A DNA stretch of 64,000 nt from NCBI GenBank assembly GCA_002434245.1, contig DJJR01000032.1, positions 74,486 through 138,485 of the forward strand, in the 5' to 3' direction. The first letter of the stretch is position 1. Each line of letters opens with the position of its first letter. A program made the position numbers and the translations under genes. The notes below the pieces were generated by a model. That model was not told the DNA's origin, did not search any database, and saw nothing but the letters and a program-made list of their open reading frames with translations. Source of the stretch: Pelosinus fermentans. Its GTDB lineage: Bacteria; Bacillota; Negativicutes; DSM-13327. This document shows, piece by piece, positions 29,326 through 38,058 of this stretch.

Positions 29326-31068
29326 ATGAAAATTCAAAAAAACTATAAGCATATACTGCTTGCAGCTATCTTTAGTATCAGCCTTATATTTTCTGTTTCA
29401 GCTCCAGCCTATGCTGCTGATCCTACAGGTAAAACTGTGACTTCTATAACTGTCACTGGCAATACAACCGTACCAGAAGCGACGATCATGGAAGCAGTAA
29501 AATTGAAGCCGGGTGAAGCGCTGACAGCGGATAAAGTGAAACAAGATATGCAAGCTATCTATGAATTGGGTACTTTTTTTGATGTAGTATCCAACTTCAA
29601 TGAAGTTCCTGAAGGGGTACAAGTAGTCTATACCGTGATGGAAAATCCAGTATTGCAGGAAATTATTATAAAAGGCAATACCAAGGTATCATCTGATAAG
29701 CTAAGCAGTATGCTGACAGTTAAAACAGGCAGTATTTTGAATTCCAAGGCGTTAAATGAAAATGTACGATCCATTGAAGAGTATTATCATGATCAGGGTT
29801 ATATCTTGACCAAAGTAAGCGATGTTGCAATGGGAACCGGCGGTGTACTGACAATTACTATTAACGAAGGTATGCTGGAAGGCATTGAAGTAAAAGGCAA
29901 TGAAAAGACACAGACCCATGTTATTACTCGTGAAATGAAATTAAAGCCGAATCAGCCATTTAACGTAAAAGATGCCAAACGCAGTATGCAAAAAGTGTAT
30001 AACCTAGGCTACTTTGAAGACGTAAATATGAAACTGAACCCAGGTAAAGAGCCCAATGCCATTGTTCTGGAAACCACAGTTGTGGAACAAAAGACAGGCC
30101 GATTCTCTATTGGGGGCGGCTACAGCAAAAATGATGGTATGATTGGGATTATTGAACTTGGTGATGACAACTTCCGCGGTACGGGAGATAAAGTGAAGCT
30201 TCATTGGGAGTTTGGCGGCAGTGCCAGCAACAAGAACTATGAAGTGAGTTATACTCGCCCGTGGCTGGATGACAAGCAGACTTCACTTGGTTTTAGTTTT
30301 TATGACATGACCAATGAGTATACTGACTATGATGACGATGGTCATGAGACAGCTTCCTACGATAAAAGACGTAAAGGGTTTGATCTTACCCTTGGTCGTC
30401 CGCAAGGTGAATATATACAAAACTATATCACGTTAAAACAACGAAAAGATTCCTATGTGGAATGGGTATCGGGCGATAATTATGAAACCGATCCAGACTA
30501 TATTGCAAAGGATTATCTTAAGAATAATTTTGGGACAACCCGCAGCATTAGCTTAATGCGGGTATATGATTCTCGGGATAATGTATTTAGTCCTACAGAA
30601 GGAAATCGCGTGGCTTTGACAGCGGAATTTGCCGGAAAAGCTTTAGGCGGCGATTTTAATTTTAATAAATACACTGCTGAAACAAGGAACTATCTGAAGG
30701 TAGGTCATGCACAAATCGTAGCATTACGGGGAACTGTCGGTTATGCAGATGGCAAGATGCCAGACAGCCAACGTTTTGCCGTAGGTGGCTCTGATACGCT
30801 GCGTGGTTATCGTGATGACCAGTTCAAAGGTAATAAAATGCTGGCCGCTACAGCGGAATATCGCTTCCCAATTGCCAAGAAGGTAGAGGGCGTAGCCTTT
30901 ACTGATATTGGTAAAGCATGGTCAGGGGAAGGATACAAGCTGAATGACCTAGAGGCTAGTGTGGGTGTGGGGATTCGTGTTTCTACACCAATCGGTCCGA
31001 TTCGTCTTGATTATGCCCAAGGCAGTCAAGGCGGCAGAAGCCACTTTAGCTTTGGCGGACAATTCTAA
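29326..31068 (+). CDS. bamA: Outer-membrane protein assembly factor BamA
   Basis: Omp85-family insertase for beta-barrel proteins. In 580 residues: signal peptide (about 1-30), three POTRA domains (about 35-107, 108-185, 186-260) and a 16-strand barrel. The barrel shows the TLRGYRDDQF element of the family's (V/I)RGF/Y lock motif and ends GGQF with a terminal Phe. Three POTRAs is fewer than the five of E. coli. An AAAAGGAGGT site precedes the ATG. Confidence 0.95.
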   Translation: MKIQKNYKHILLAAIFSISLIFSVSAPAYAADPTGKTVTSITVTGNTTVPEATIMEAVKLKPGEALTADKVKQDMQAIYELGTFFDVVSNFNEVPEGVQVVYTVMENPVLQEIIIKGNTKVSSDKLSSMLTVKTGSILNSKALNENVRSIEEYYHDQGYILTKVSDVAMGTGGVLTITINEGMLEGIEVKGNEKTQTHVITREMKLKPNQPFNVKDAKRSMQKVYNLGYFEDVNMKLNPGKEPNAIVLETTVVEQKTGRFSIGGGYSKNDGMIGIIELGDDNFRGTGDKVKLHWEFGGSASNKNYEVSYTRPWLDDKQTSLGFSFYDMTNEYTDYDDDGHETASYDKRRKGFDLTLGRPQGEYIQNYITLKQRKDSYVEWVSGDNYETDPDYIAKDYLKNNFGTTRSISLMRVYDSRDNVFSPTEGNRVALTAEFAGKALGGDFNFNKYTAETRNYLKVGHAQIVALRGTVGYADGKMPDSQRFAVGGSDTLRGYRDDQFKGNKMLAATAEYRFPIAKKVEGVAFTDIGKAWSGEGYKLNDLEASVGVGIRVSTPIGPIRLDYAQGSQGGRSHFSFGGQF

Positions 31069-31077
31069 TCCGATGTT

Positions 31078-31110
31078 TATCAGAGTCAGGTCAATGACCT
31101 GACTCTGATA
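31078..31110 (+). terminator. Long dyad, possible terminator after bamA
   Basis: A nearly perfect 15-bp stem (TATCAGAGTCAGGTC with its complement, AAT loop) just after the stop. Only TATCTATATAA follows, not a clean T-run, so it could instead protect or attenuate the bamA message. Confidence 0.6.
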
Positions 31111-31176
31111 TCTATATAATGCGGCAAAAGTCTTACTTACAGGATATGGAGCATTTTCGCCGGGAGGTGCATTGTT

Positions 31177-32451
31177 ATTCCTCTATACTGTTTCCGTCTC
31201 ATTTTTATAAGCGCATTGCTCAGTTTACTATTGCTGTCAGGAGTGGTTTACGCTTCTGATGACATAGTGGAAAAAATCGATGTGACCATTGTTTCCAGTC
31301 AGATGCCTCCTGCTAAAATTGCAAAACGCATGACGGCTAGTGTGAGTACCGTAGGCGAGCAAATGATTGCAGGACGTAAGGTGAATGAAGTACAAGACAA
31401 TCAGATTTCCTATGAAAAACTGATCAAGGAAATATTTGATCGCGTATTAGTAGGATATTCTGTACAGTCCGTTGATATTAGACCTGGCCCCAGCACTGTT
31501 CTTACCATTGAGATCGCTCCCTGGGGAGACGTGGTGCATGAGGTAGCTATAGCGTATGACTTTGGTACTCTTTCCCCGGATATCGTAAATCTGATAAAAA
31601 AAGATATGGGAAATGTAGATGAAAAATTAAATGATGTATTAATCGGACTGCCCATTGATGCTGTAGATTGGGCGGGAGGATTATCAAAAGTCGCAATACG
31701 TGAATTATTGGCAGATCAGCTGCCTGAATTTCATGCTAATATTGATATCATTCCAGGGGAACGCACAGTAGTAAAGCTCTCCTTATCACCATTGGGGACG
31801 ACTGTGCAGGATGTTCATGTGTCACTTCGCTCTACCACCATTCCGAATGTCGTGTTAGCCGCAGTGCGTCCGACAATGAATGAGACCAGCAAGATCCTTA
31901 TTGGTCTGCCTGTAGCTTTTGTGGAAAGGCACCGTGACTATTTTACCGCCAAGCTGATTGCAGAACAGCCTTTAACCAAAAAATATGGAATTACAGCAAC
32001 TCCTCTGCTCAATGCCGGGGCAGATACTGAAATTGCGCTGGATGTGGAAACCGATAAATATAACATCACTCTGGAAGCTTATTTGGATATGGGGCGTGAG
32101 GAAGACAATGCTTCTGCCAGATTACATGCCGGAAAGATTGTCAGTAAACGGGACGAAGTCTTTTTGGAAGTGAATTTTATTCCCAGTTCTGTTTCCTGGG
32201 AGTTTGTGCCCGGGTGGGGACATAAAATTGGTTCCAGCATGATAGCGGGAATCAAATATAATACATCAAGCTCAGAGAATATGCTGTGGCTAAGCAAAGA
32301 ACTCAGCCCAAGCTGGACAATGCGGCTGGAGAGGAATCCTCAGAATCGTAATAATGAACTAGGACTTCGCTATAAACTTCATGATTTCCTGAGTGCCGAA
32401 TACATTATTACAAAAGATGATCAATGGCTGCGACTGGTTGGTCATTTGTAA
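31177..32451 (+). CDS. Exported protein with internal duplication and barrel-like end (unknown function)
   Basis: About 424 residues. Signal peptide PLYCFRLIFISALLSLLLL ending GVVYA-SDD. The mature part contains a duplicated module about 86-90 residues long (DIRPGPSTVLTIEIAPWG versus DIIPGERTVVKLSLSPLG; VLIGLP versus ILIGLP), POTRA-like in size. A strand-rich C-terminus ends RLVGHL. No ATG, GTG or TTG lies in frame near the GGGAGG at 31162-31167; ATT 31177, 9 bases on, restores a complete signal peptide, while TTG 31216 lacks both a ribosome site and the basic n-region. Follows bamA, so probably an outer-membrane biogenesis factor. Confidence 0.7.
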   Translation: MPLYCFRLIFISALLSLLLLSGVVYASDDIVEKIDVTIVSSQMPPAKIAKRMTASVSTVGEQMIAGRKVNEVQDNQISYEKLIKEIFDRVLVGYSVQSVDIRPGPSTVLTIEIAPWGDVVHEVAIAYDFGTLSPDIVNLIKKDMGNVDEKLNDVLIGLPIDAVDWAGGLSKVAIRELLADQLPEFHANIDIIPGERTVVKLSLSPLGTTVQDVHVSLRSTTIPNVVLAAVRPTMNETSKILIGLPVAFVERHRDYFTAKLIAEQPLTKKYGITATPLLNAGADTEIALDVETDKYNITLEAYLDMGREEDNASARLHAGKIVSKRDEVFLEVNFIPSSVSWEFVPGWGHKIGSSMIAGIKYNTSSSENMLWLSKELSPSWTMRLERNPQNRNNELGLRYKLHDFLSAEYIITKDDQWLRLVGHL

Positions 32452-32481
32452 AATTTAGGAATGCCTTTTCACAGCAATATC

Positions 32482-32510
32482 TTGAATATGTGGATATACC
32501 CTGTTATAAT
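32482..32510 (+). promoter_or_regulatory. Predicted promoter of the ompH genes
   Basis: TTGAAT (5 of 6 to TTGACA), 17-base spacer and perfect TATAAT, 45 bases before ompH. Confidence 0.75.
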
Positions 32511-32554
32511 AAAGAGGTAAAATTTGATGCCAATAGGCAGAGAGAAGGTTTTTT

Positions 32555-33028
32555 ATGCTGAAATTACAAAAGAAGCAAGTGAAATTTGTATCCCTAGCAA
32601 TAGCAGTGATGTTTCTGTTAGGTATAGTTGGTTTGGCTGTATCACAAAGTAGTACATCCTATGCAGCGGAGTCCAATAATTCTTCTAAAATTGGTGTCGT
32701 GAATCATCAGCTGTTAATCTCACAGCACCCAGATATGGAGAAAGCACAGCAAACAATGCAGGCTGAAGTAGAACAGGCAAAAAAAGACTTTGAAGAAAAA
32801 TCAGCGACAATGAACGACAAAGAAAAGCAAGATTACTATGCACAAGTTCAACAACGCTTGACCTTAAAAGAACAAGAGTTAATTAATCCAGTATTTGAAA
32901 AGGTAGATGCGGCTATCAAAGCAGTTGCAGATGCTAAAGGATTATCGGTAGTTATGGATAAAGGCAATGTCGTTTACGGCGGCCAGGACATTACGGCTGA
33001 AGTTGGCAAAAAAATTAGCGGCAAGTAA
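32555..33028 (+). CDS. ompH: Skp/OmpH-family periplasmic chaperone (copy 1)
   Basis: Periplasmic holdase for unfolded outer-membrane proteins. The 157-residue product has a signal peptide ending SSTSYAAE, the family opening IGVVNHQLLISQHPDMEKAQ, a long coiled-coil arm and a closing strand (GLSVVMDKGNVVYGGQDITA). Normal Skp length. It has its own promoter and terminator, and is the first of three related genes. Confidence 0.9.
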   Translation: MLKLQKKQVKFVSLAIAVMFLLGIVGLAVSQSSTSYAAESNNSSKIGVVNHQLLISQHPDMEKAQQTMQAEVEQAKKDFEEKSATMNDKEKQDYYAQVQQRLTLKEQELINPVFEKVDAAIKAVADAKGLSVVMDKGNVVYGGQDITAEVGKKISGK

Positions 33029-33044
33029 TTAAAAAATGCAGTAT

Positions 33045-33078
33045 GGCCGAGCAGGTTTCACCAGCTCGGCCCTTTATT
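33045..33078 (+). terminator. Terminator between the first two ompH-type genes
   Basis: GGCCGAGC-A-GG pairs with CC-A-GCTCGGCC around TTTCA, followed by CTTTATT. The short T-run suggests partial read-through. Confidence 0.75.
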
Positions 33079-33095
33079 AGAAAGAGGGTGATGGG

Positions 33096-34037
33096 GTGTC
33101 AAATCATAAGTTTCTTATCATGATACTGGCTTTAATGATGCTTGTTGCCGGATGTAGTACCAAAAAAGTGCAAGACACTAAGGAACCTCAGCCCCTAGTA
33201 GGTATTGTTGATATGAAAAAGGCCGTACAGTCACATCCTAAATATAAAGAAGTGCTGGCTTTAGAACAAGAAGTAAGAAGCATCTCGGCTCAGGCTCAGG
33301 CCCAGCAGGCTGCTATGGCGCAAAGCGCCCAGAAAACGTTGAGTCTGCCAGAAACATCCCAAGGAGATTTGGCGGAGTTAAACAAGGCTCTTCAACAAGA
33401 ATTTACGGAAAAGATGTCCTTAAAGGAACAAGAAATCAACACGAGGCTTGCAGCAAAAGAAAATAGCATTCATCAGACTCTGTCAGATGAATTTAAAGTT
33501 TATACCGATGGAATTGATAAAGAATATCAACCACAAATTTTTAATTTACAGCTTAAATTAAAAACCGTGCAGCTAACAAAGGAAGAAGCTGCTTCACTGC
33601 AAGAACAATTAGAAACATTGCAAACCCAGCGTGCCGAAAAAATCGCTGAGAAGCAAAAACAGCTGAATGGGCAAATGACAGAAAAAATGGCTCCTGATAA
33701 GGCTGCTGCACAGCAGGAATTAGAAGCTTATAGTAAGCAGGTTAACCAAGAGATTTCTCAAAAAGCTGCTGCTAAGCAAGATGAAATCGTAAAACGGAAT
33801 ATGCAAACCTTCTCCTTGCCGGGGAATACGGCACAAGAGTCTGGCAATAGCCAGCAGCAGGCAATGATGAAGCAGCAAGAACTAAAAGCATTGCAGGACT
33901 GGGTTATTCAAGATGTCAACGATAAAACAGGTAAAGTTGCAATTGAGTCAGGTCTAGAAGCGGTGTTGACCAATGTGACTGTGAATGTGAGTGGTGTGGA
34001 TATAACCACTGCTGTTATTGCAGAGTGTAATAAATAG
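33096..34037 (+). CDS. Skp/OmpH-like lipoprotein with extended coiled coil
   Basis: 313 residues, roughly twice the normal Skp size. A lipobox (MMLVAGCS, Cys at about 20) predicts a lipoprotein. The start of the mature part reads VGIVDMKKAVQSHPKYKEVL as in OmpH, followed by a Gln/Ala/Lys-rich coiled coil of over 200 residues and a closing LEAVLTNVTVNVSGVDITTA strand typical of the family. GTG start at 33096 after AAAGAGGGTGA. It may reach further from the membrane than a normal Skp. Confidence 0.82.
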   Translation: MSNHKFLIMILALMMLVAGCSTKKVQDTKEPQPLVGIVDMKKAVQSHPKYKEVLALEQEVRSISAQAQAQQAAMAQSAQKTLSLPETSQGDLAELNKALQQEFTEKMSLKEQEINTRLAAKENSIHQTLSDEFKVYTDGIDKEYQPQIFNLQLKLKTVQLTKEEAASLQEQLETLQTQRAEKIAEKQKQLNGQMTEKMAPDKAAAQQELEAYSKQVNQEISQKAAAKQDEIVKRNMQTFSLPGNTAQESGNSQQQAMMKQQELKALQDWVIQDVNDKTGKVAIESGLEAVLTNVTVNVSGVDITTAVIAECNK

Positions 34038-34053
34038 TAAAGTTGTATATAAT

Positions 34054-34098
34054 AATACTGTTTCACGGAAATAGTAAAGTATTTCTTGAGACAGTATT
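34054..34098 (+). other. Hairpin between ompH-type genes 2 and 3
   Basis: AATACTGTTTC pairs with GAGACAGTATT (one G-U) and an inner GAAATA/TATTTC pair lies inside. No T-run follows, so a processing or stability element is more likely than a terminator. Confidence 0.5.
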
Positions 34099-34141
34099 GA
34101 TTTCGCAAAAAAATTGAAGCAAAGGAATGGGAGGACTTACA

Positions 34142-34558
34142 ATGAAACAAGGAAGAAAATTAGCATTATTGTTCTTATTAGTATTTACAGCTGCTCTTTT
34201 AGGCGGTTGTAATTCAAGCGGTAATGTGGGTGTAATTGATGTAAATAAGGTAATGACAGAAAGTCCTAAGGTAAAGCAATTTCAGGAACAATTGAATGTC
34301 AAGGGCAAAGAACTGAGTGATCAATTGGAAAAAGATAAAGCATCCCTAAGTGCAGCTGATTTTCAAAAGAAACAAGAGACACTTTATGCAGAATTCATGA
34401 AAGTGAAGCAAGAGATGGAAGGACAAATTGACAGCAGCATTAAAGAAACCTTAGATGGTATTGCTAAAGAGAAAAAATTAGGTGTGATTTTATATAAGAA
34501 TGGTGTAGCCCAAGGCGGTACAGATATTACAGATGATGTGATTAAAAAGCTACAATAA
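34142..34558 (+). CDS. Skp/OmpH-like lipoprotein (copy 3)
   Basis: 138 residues with a lipobox LLGGC (Cys at about 23), then VGVIDVNKVMTESPKVKQFQ, a coiled-coil hairpin and the C-terminal GVILYKNGVAQGGTDITDDV strand. A GGGAGG site supports ATG 34142. A lipidated Skp-like protein is unusual compared with soluble E. coli Skp. lpxD follows closely, the skp-lpxD linkage also seen in proteobacteria. Confidence 0.87.
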   Translation: MKQGRKLALLFLLVFTAALLGGCNSSGNVGVIDVNKVMTESPKVKQFQEQLNVKGKELSDQLEKDKASLSAADFQKKQETLYAEFMKVKQEMEGQIDSSIKETLDGIAKEKKLGVILYKNGVAQGGTDITDDVIKKLQ

Positions 34559-34588
34559 GAATTGATAGCAATTCAGGAGGATTTCTCA

Positions 34589-35611
34589 TTGAAGAAGACA
34601 TTAAGAGAAATTGCTGACTTGGTAAATGGTGTGTTACTAGGTGATGGTGACATTGAAATAACGGGTGTAACAAATCTGGAAGATGCAGGTACAGCAGATA
34701 TTTCCTTTGCTGTACCGCCTCATTTGGAAAAAGCGGCACGGTCTAGTGCCGCTGCCGTTATTATTCCTATGACTGCCACAGAATTTAGTAAGCCTGCCAT
34801 TCAGGTAGAAAGTCCAAGAGCAGCATTTACAGAATTACTAAAAGTATATGCGCCTAAAGTCATGATTGAACCTGGTGTTCATCCTACGGCTGTGCTGGGA
34901 AAGAATGTTACTCTTGGTGAAAATGTGGCGATTATGGCCTATGCAGTAATTGATGATCATGTAAAAATCGGGAATCATACAATCATTTATTCCCATACTT
35001 ACATAGGGAAAGAAGCTGTCCTTGGCAGTGAATGCATCCTATATCCAAATGTGACAGTGCGGGAGCGTTGTCATATTGGCAGTCGGTCCATACTTCACAG
35101 CGGTGCGGTAGTTGGCAGTGATGGTTTTGGCTTTGTTACAATCGGCGGCCGTCACCAAAAAGTTCCTCAAATAGGCAATGTGATCATTGAAGATGATGTA
35201 GAAATAGGAGCAAATACGACAATTGATCGGGCGACTACAGGCAGTACAGTTGTTAAGCAAGGGACTAAAATTGATAATTTGGTGCATTTGGCTCATAATG
35301 TTGTTGTCGGTGAAAATTGTTTCTTTGTGGCACAGACAGGTATTGCGGGCAGTGTCAAAATTGGCAATAACGTTACCTTTGCCGGACAAGCAGGCTGCGC
35401 TGGTCATATAACCATTGGCGATAATTCCGTCTTTGCGGCTAAAGCAGGAGTGATTGGTAATGTACCTGCTGGTTCCTTCTATTCCGGATTTCCAGCCAGA
35501 CCCCACAAGGAATGGCTGCGAGGAGAAGCCAGCTCCAATAAAGTCCCTGATTTACTTAAGAAAGTCAAAGACCTGGAAAAGCGCTTAGCCGCTATGGAAA
35601 GTAAATCATAA
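34589..35611 (+). CDS. lpxD: UDP-3-O-acylglucosamine N-acyltransferase LpxD
   Basis: Third step of lipid A synthesis: adds the N-linked hydroxyacyl chain from acyl-ACP. About 340 residues: an N-terminal uridine-binding domain, then a left-handed beta helix of hexapeptide repeats (about 100-310; [40 protein letters not shown] with the catalytic His) and a C-terminal helix. TTG 34589 is 8 bases after AGGAGG; the in-frame TTG at 34562 precedes that site. Confidence 0.95.
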   Translation: MKKTLREIADLVNGVLLGDGDIEITGVTNLEDAGTADISFAVPPHLEKAARSSAAAVIIPMTATEFSKPAIQVESPRAAFTELLKVYAPKVMIEPGVHPTAVLGKNVTLGENVAIMAYAVIDDHVKIGNHTIIYSHTYIGKEAVLGSECILYPNVTVRERCHIGSRSILHSGAVVGSDGFGFVTIGGRHQKVPQIGNVIIEDDVEIGANTTIDRATTGSTVVKQGTKIDNLVHLAHNVVVGENCFFVAQTGIAGSVKIGNNVTFAGQAGCAGHITIGDNSVFAAKAGVIGNVPAGSFYSGFPARPHKEWLRGEASSNKVPDLLKKVKDLEKRLAAMESKS

Positions 35612-35620
35612 AAAGAGAAT

Positions 35621-35680
35621 CAAACCCAAAAGAGAACGCAGAGAACACCCTACAGTGTACTCTGCGTTCTCTGTGGTTCC
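35621..35680 (+). repeat. Short family A inverted repeat
   Basis: AGAGAACGCAGAGAACAC and GTACTCTGCGTTCTCTGTGG are complementary with a short loop. First of two copies in the 392-base gap after lpxD. The leading GAACC is degraded to CAAACCC. Confidence 0.75.
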
Positions 35681-35752
35681 AAGATCCGAAGCCCACCTTG
35701 CACTGTGTGCTACCGAGAAAATTCTAGCTATGCGAGAATTTTAGGAGAATGT

Positions 35753-35843
35753 TGAACGCAGAGGACACAGAGTTCACAGAGAGCACAGAGGTTTTTAAAC
35801 CCTAATTATCTTTTCTCAGCGTTCTCTGCGCCTCTGCGGTTCG
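35753..35843 (+). repeat. Family A inverted repeat
   Basis: GAACGCAGAGGACACAGAG... on the left, GTTCTCTGCGCCTCTGCGGTTC on the right. A small AAAATTCT/AGAATTTT hairpin (35719-35742) separates it from the preceding copy. The remaining 160 bases to the next gene have no called feature. Confidence 0.88.
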
Positions 35844-36003
35844 GTTCACTTTATATGTTTTAAGAATGAGGAGCGTTTTCTTACTATGTTCCCTCATCTT
35901 TAAAAGGGCAATTATTACCTAAGCAGTTTTGGCAGGATTGTAGGCAGTTATGAAGAATATAGGTATATTGGACGAAAAGTAATTGATCTTAAGGAGGATC
36001 CTC

Positions 36004-36630
36004 GTGAAAAGAGTTTTATTTGGAATTAGTTGTGCATTAGTATTAGCATCTGCACCTGTTTTTGCAGCACCATCTGTGAATGGATCTACCGGTTTGATTA
36101 ATAATCCATCTTCAGATGTACTGCGGGAAGGTGAATTCTCCTTAGGTTATTATCACCTGAAAGATGGTGGTGTAGGTATATTTAATACGAATATATTGCC
36201 TAAGTTAGAAATTGGTGTGGCAGGATTTCGTTATGATGAGCAGGATAATGAAAATTATGTAAATGCCAAGTTTAGCATCCTATCAGAAAGTGTACTGAAC
36301 CCAGGGTTAGCAGTGGGGATAGAAGACATAGCCAATACTCGTGAGCGTTCGGCATACGCTGTAGCAAGCAAGGCACTGCCTTTTGGATTTCGGATGCATG
36401 TAGGCGCAGGTAATGGACGATTTGACGGCGTGTTTGCTGGTATTGAAAAAACCCTTAATCCGATTAGCGTCGTAACAGGGAATAATGTTTTCCCTGCGAC
36501 AACATTGATTGCTGAATATGATGGCAAGCATATGAATTATGGCGCGCGTATGGCCATTGTACCGGGGCTGAAACTGGATGCAGGCTGGCGCGATCATGAC
36601 GGATATGTTGGTGTGAGTTATACCTATTAA
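36004..36630 (+). CDS. YjbH-domain outer-membrane protein
   Basis: 208 residues with a signal peptide ending SAPVFAAPS, followed by strand-rich sequence (NGSTGLINNPSSDVLREGEF, KLDAGWRDHDGYVGVSYTY) ending in Tyr, like a short outer-membrane barrel. The PSVNGSTGLINNPSS block resembles YjbH proteins, which in E. coli accompany exopolysaccharide genes; this is a single short unit. GTG 36004 has AAGGAGGATC upstream. Function uncertain. Confidence 0.7.
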   Translation: MKRVLFGISCALVLASAPVFAAPSVNGSTGLINNPSSDVLREGEFSLGYYHLKDGGVGIFNTNILPKLEIGVAGFRYDEQDNENYVNAKFSILSESVLNPGLAVGIEDIANTRERSAYAVASKALPFGFRMHVGAGNGRFDGVFAGIEKTLNPISVVTGNNVFPATTLIAEYDGKHMNYGARMAIVPGLKLDAGWRDHDGYVGVSYTY

Positions 36631-36666
36631 TGGTTGTTGGGAAAAGTCAGGTGAGGAGGAGCATAC

Positions 36667-37536
36667 ATGCTATATAAATTTGTGAAAATGATGAGTAGTA
36701 TTATTAGTATGCTGCCTCGGGCTGTATGCCAAAGTATCGGAAATGCACTAGGCGAAGTGTGCTGGGTATTAGTGCCGCGTAAACGAAAACGCATGGCAAT
36801 TGAAAACATTATGTGCAGTTTATCTCTTGAGCAAAAACAGGCGTATCAGATTGCAAAACAAAGTACAACACGATTTGGTAAGATGTTTATGGAAGTGTTG
36901 CGTATGCCTATGATCAATAAAGATAATATAAAGCAATATGTGACGATTGATCATCCTGAATATTTAACAGAGGCGCTGTCACATGGAAAAGGCGCAATCG
37001 TGGCAACAGCTCACAGCGGAAACTGGGAGATGCTGGGGGCTTCCTTAGCCATGTATGGTTTTCCTTTGGTAGCCGTGGTACAAAAGCAAACCAACGGGGA
37101 TATGGATAAGTTCATAAATGAGAATCGTACGAAAGCCGGTATGCATGTAACTTATAAAACCGGTGTACGGGAAATGGTTAAAATGCTGGGGGAAGGCCAG
37201 ATCATTGGTCTCTTAATGGATCAGGATGCCCATCGTGATGGTGTTCTCGTTGAATTCTTTGGACGCTTAGCCTCAACGCCTCCTGGGGCTGCAGCCTTAG
37301 CCCGCATGAAAGGCGCTCCCATTATTCCGGCATTCATTACGGCAAACCCAGACGGCACTCATAAAGTAATATTACATCCTCCTGAGTGGGTAGAAAAAAC
37401 AAATAATCGGGAAGAAGATCTTTTTCTTATGACACAAAAATTGACAAACATTATTGAACAGCATGTGCGAACTATCTCCCATGAATGGTTCTGGCTGCAC
37501 AATCGGTGGAAAAGCACACCGAAAATAAGTAAATAA
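36667..37536 (+). CDS. LpxL/HtrB-family lipid A late acyltransferase (copy 1)
   Basis: Adds a secondary acyl chain to Kdo2-lipid IVA at the inner membrane. The 289-residue product has an N-terminal hydrophobic segment and the HX4E active-site motif in TAHSGNWEMLGASLAMYGFP, followed by LLMDQDAHRDGVLVEFFG and STPPGAAALARMKGAPIIP. It is paralogous to the gene at 54186. Which position each acylates cannot be told from sequence. Confidence 0.9.
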   Translation: MLYKFVKMMSSIISMLPRAVCQSIGNALGEVCWVLVPRKRKRMAIENIMCSLSLEQKQAYQIAKQSTTRFGKMFMEVLRMPMINKDNIKQYVTIDHPEYLTEALSHGKGAIVATAHSGNWEMLGASLAMYGFPLVAVVQKQTNGDMDKFINENRTKAGMHVTYKTGVREMVKMLGEGQIIGLLMDQDAHRDGVLVEFFGRLASTPPGAAALARMKGAPIIPAFITANPDGTHKVILHPPEWVEKTNNREEDLFLMTQKLTNIIEQHVRTISHEWFWLHNRWKSTPKISK

Positions 37537-37545
37537 AGACAAAGC

Positions 37546-37607
37546 AAACTTTGCTTCGTTCCTGGTAACCGACATCCGTGTCACCAGAAACATAGCAAAG
37601 TTTTTTT
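37546..37607 (+). terminator. Terminator after the first LpxL-type gene
   Basis: AAACTTTGCT pairs with AGCAAAGTTT, with an inner CTGGT/ACCAG pair, then seven T residues. Confidence 0.85.
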
Positions 37608-37628
37608 ATGTGACAAATAAGGTAAAAA

Positions 37629-37763
37629 CACGTCGAACCGCGAAGAGGCGAAGAAATGCCAAGGGCACGAAGAAACATTATGGTCACTTCGTGAGCTTTG
37701 CATACTTCGCGTCTTCGCGGTTCAAAACGTTTTTCTCTCTGTGCTCTCTGCGCCTCTGCGGTT
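37629..37763 (+). repeat. Composite repeat B plus A right arm, tandem copy 1
   Basis: A CGAAG-type inverted repeat (GAACCGCGAAGAGGCGAAG ... GTCTTCGCGGTTC) followed directly by the right arm of a CAGAG-type repeat (GTGCTCTCTGCGCCTCTGCG). Repeated 175 bases downstream with a single base difference. With its twin it fills most of the 522-base gap before the next gene. Confidence 0.92.
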
Positions 37764-37803
37764 AAATCGTTCTATTTGCTCTGGTTTGTCATTATCAAAA
37801 AAG

Positions 37804-37938
37804 CACGTCGAACCGCGAAGAGGCGAAGAAATGCCAAGGGCACGAAGAAACATTATGGTCACTTCGTGAGCTTTGCATACTTCGTGTCTTCGCGGTTCAA
37901 AACGTTTTTCTCTCTGTGCTCTCTGCGCCTCTGCGGTT
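37804..37938 (+). repeat. Composite repeat B plus A right arm, tandem copy 2
   Basis: Same 135 bases as the 37629 copy except CTTCGCGTC becomes CTTCGTGTC. The 40-base spacer between the copies is unrelated AT-rich sequence. AT-rich sequence 37939-38058 contains a TATAAT at 38023 but no good -35. Confidence 0.92.
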
Positions 37939-38058
37939 CAAAAAGCAGTTCTTTTTTTCACTTCCAGTATATACATTATTGCAAAATAGTATATACGTAT
38001 TTAGTTTTTTTGATATACGTGATATAATTAACCCTTGAAGGGAAGGGGTGAATACGTC

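Noticed and set aside
37629..37938. Short repeated units in intergenic DNA as a possible CRISPR array
   Set aside because: Units are contiguous and palindromic, spacing is irregular, there are only two tandem copies here, and no cas gene is present.
38000..38028. TATAAT at 38023 as a promoter for the large ABC partner protein
   Set aside because: No acceptable -35 box at 16-18 bases (TTTAGT at best); not called as a feature.
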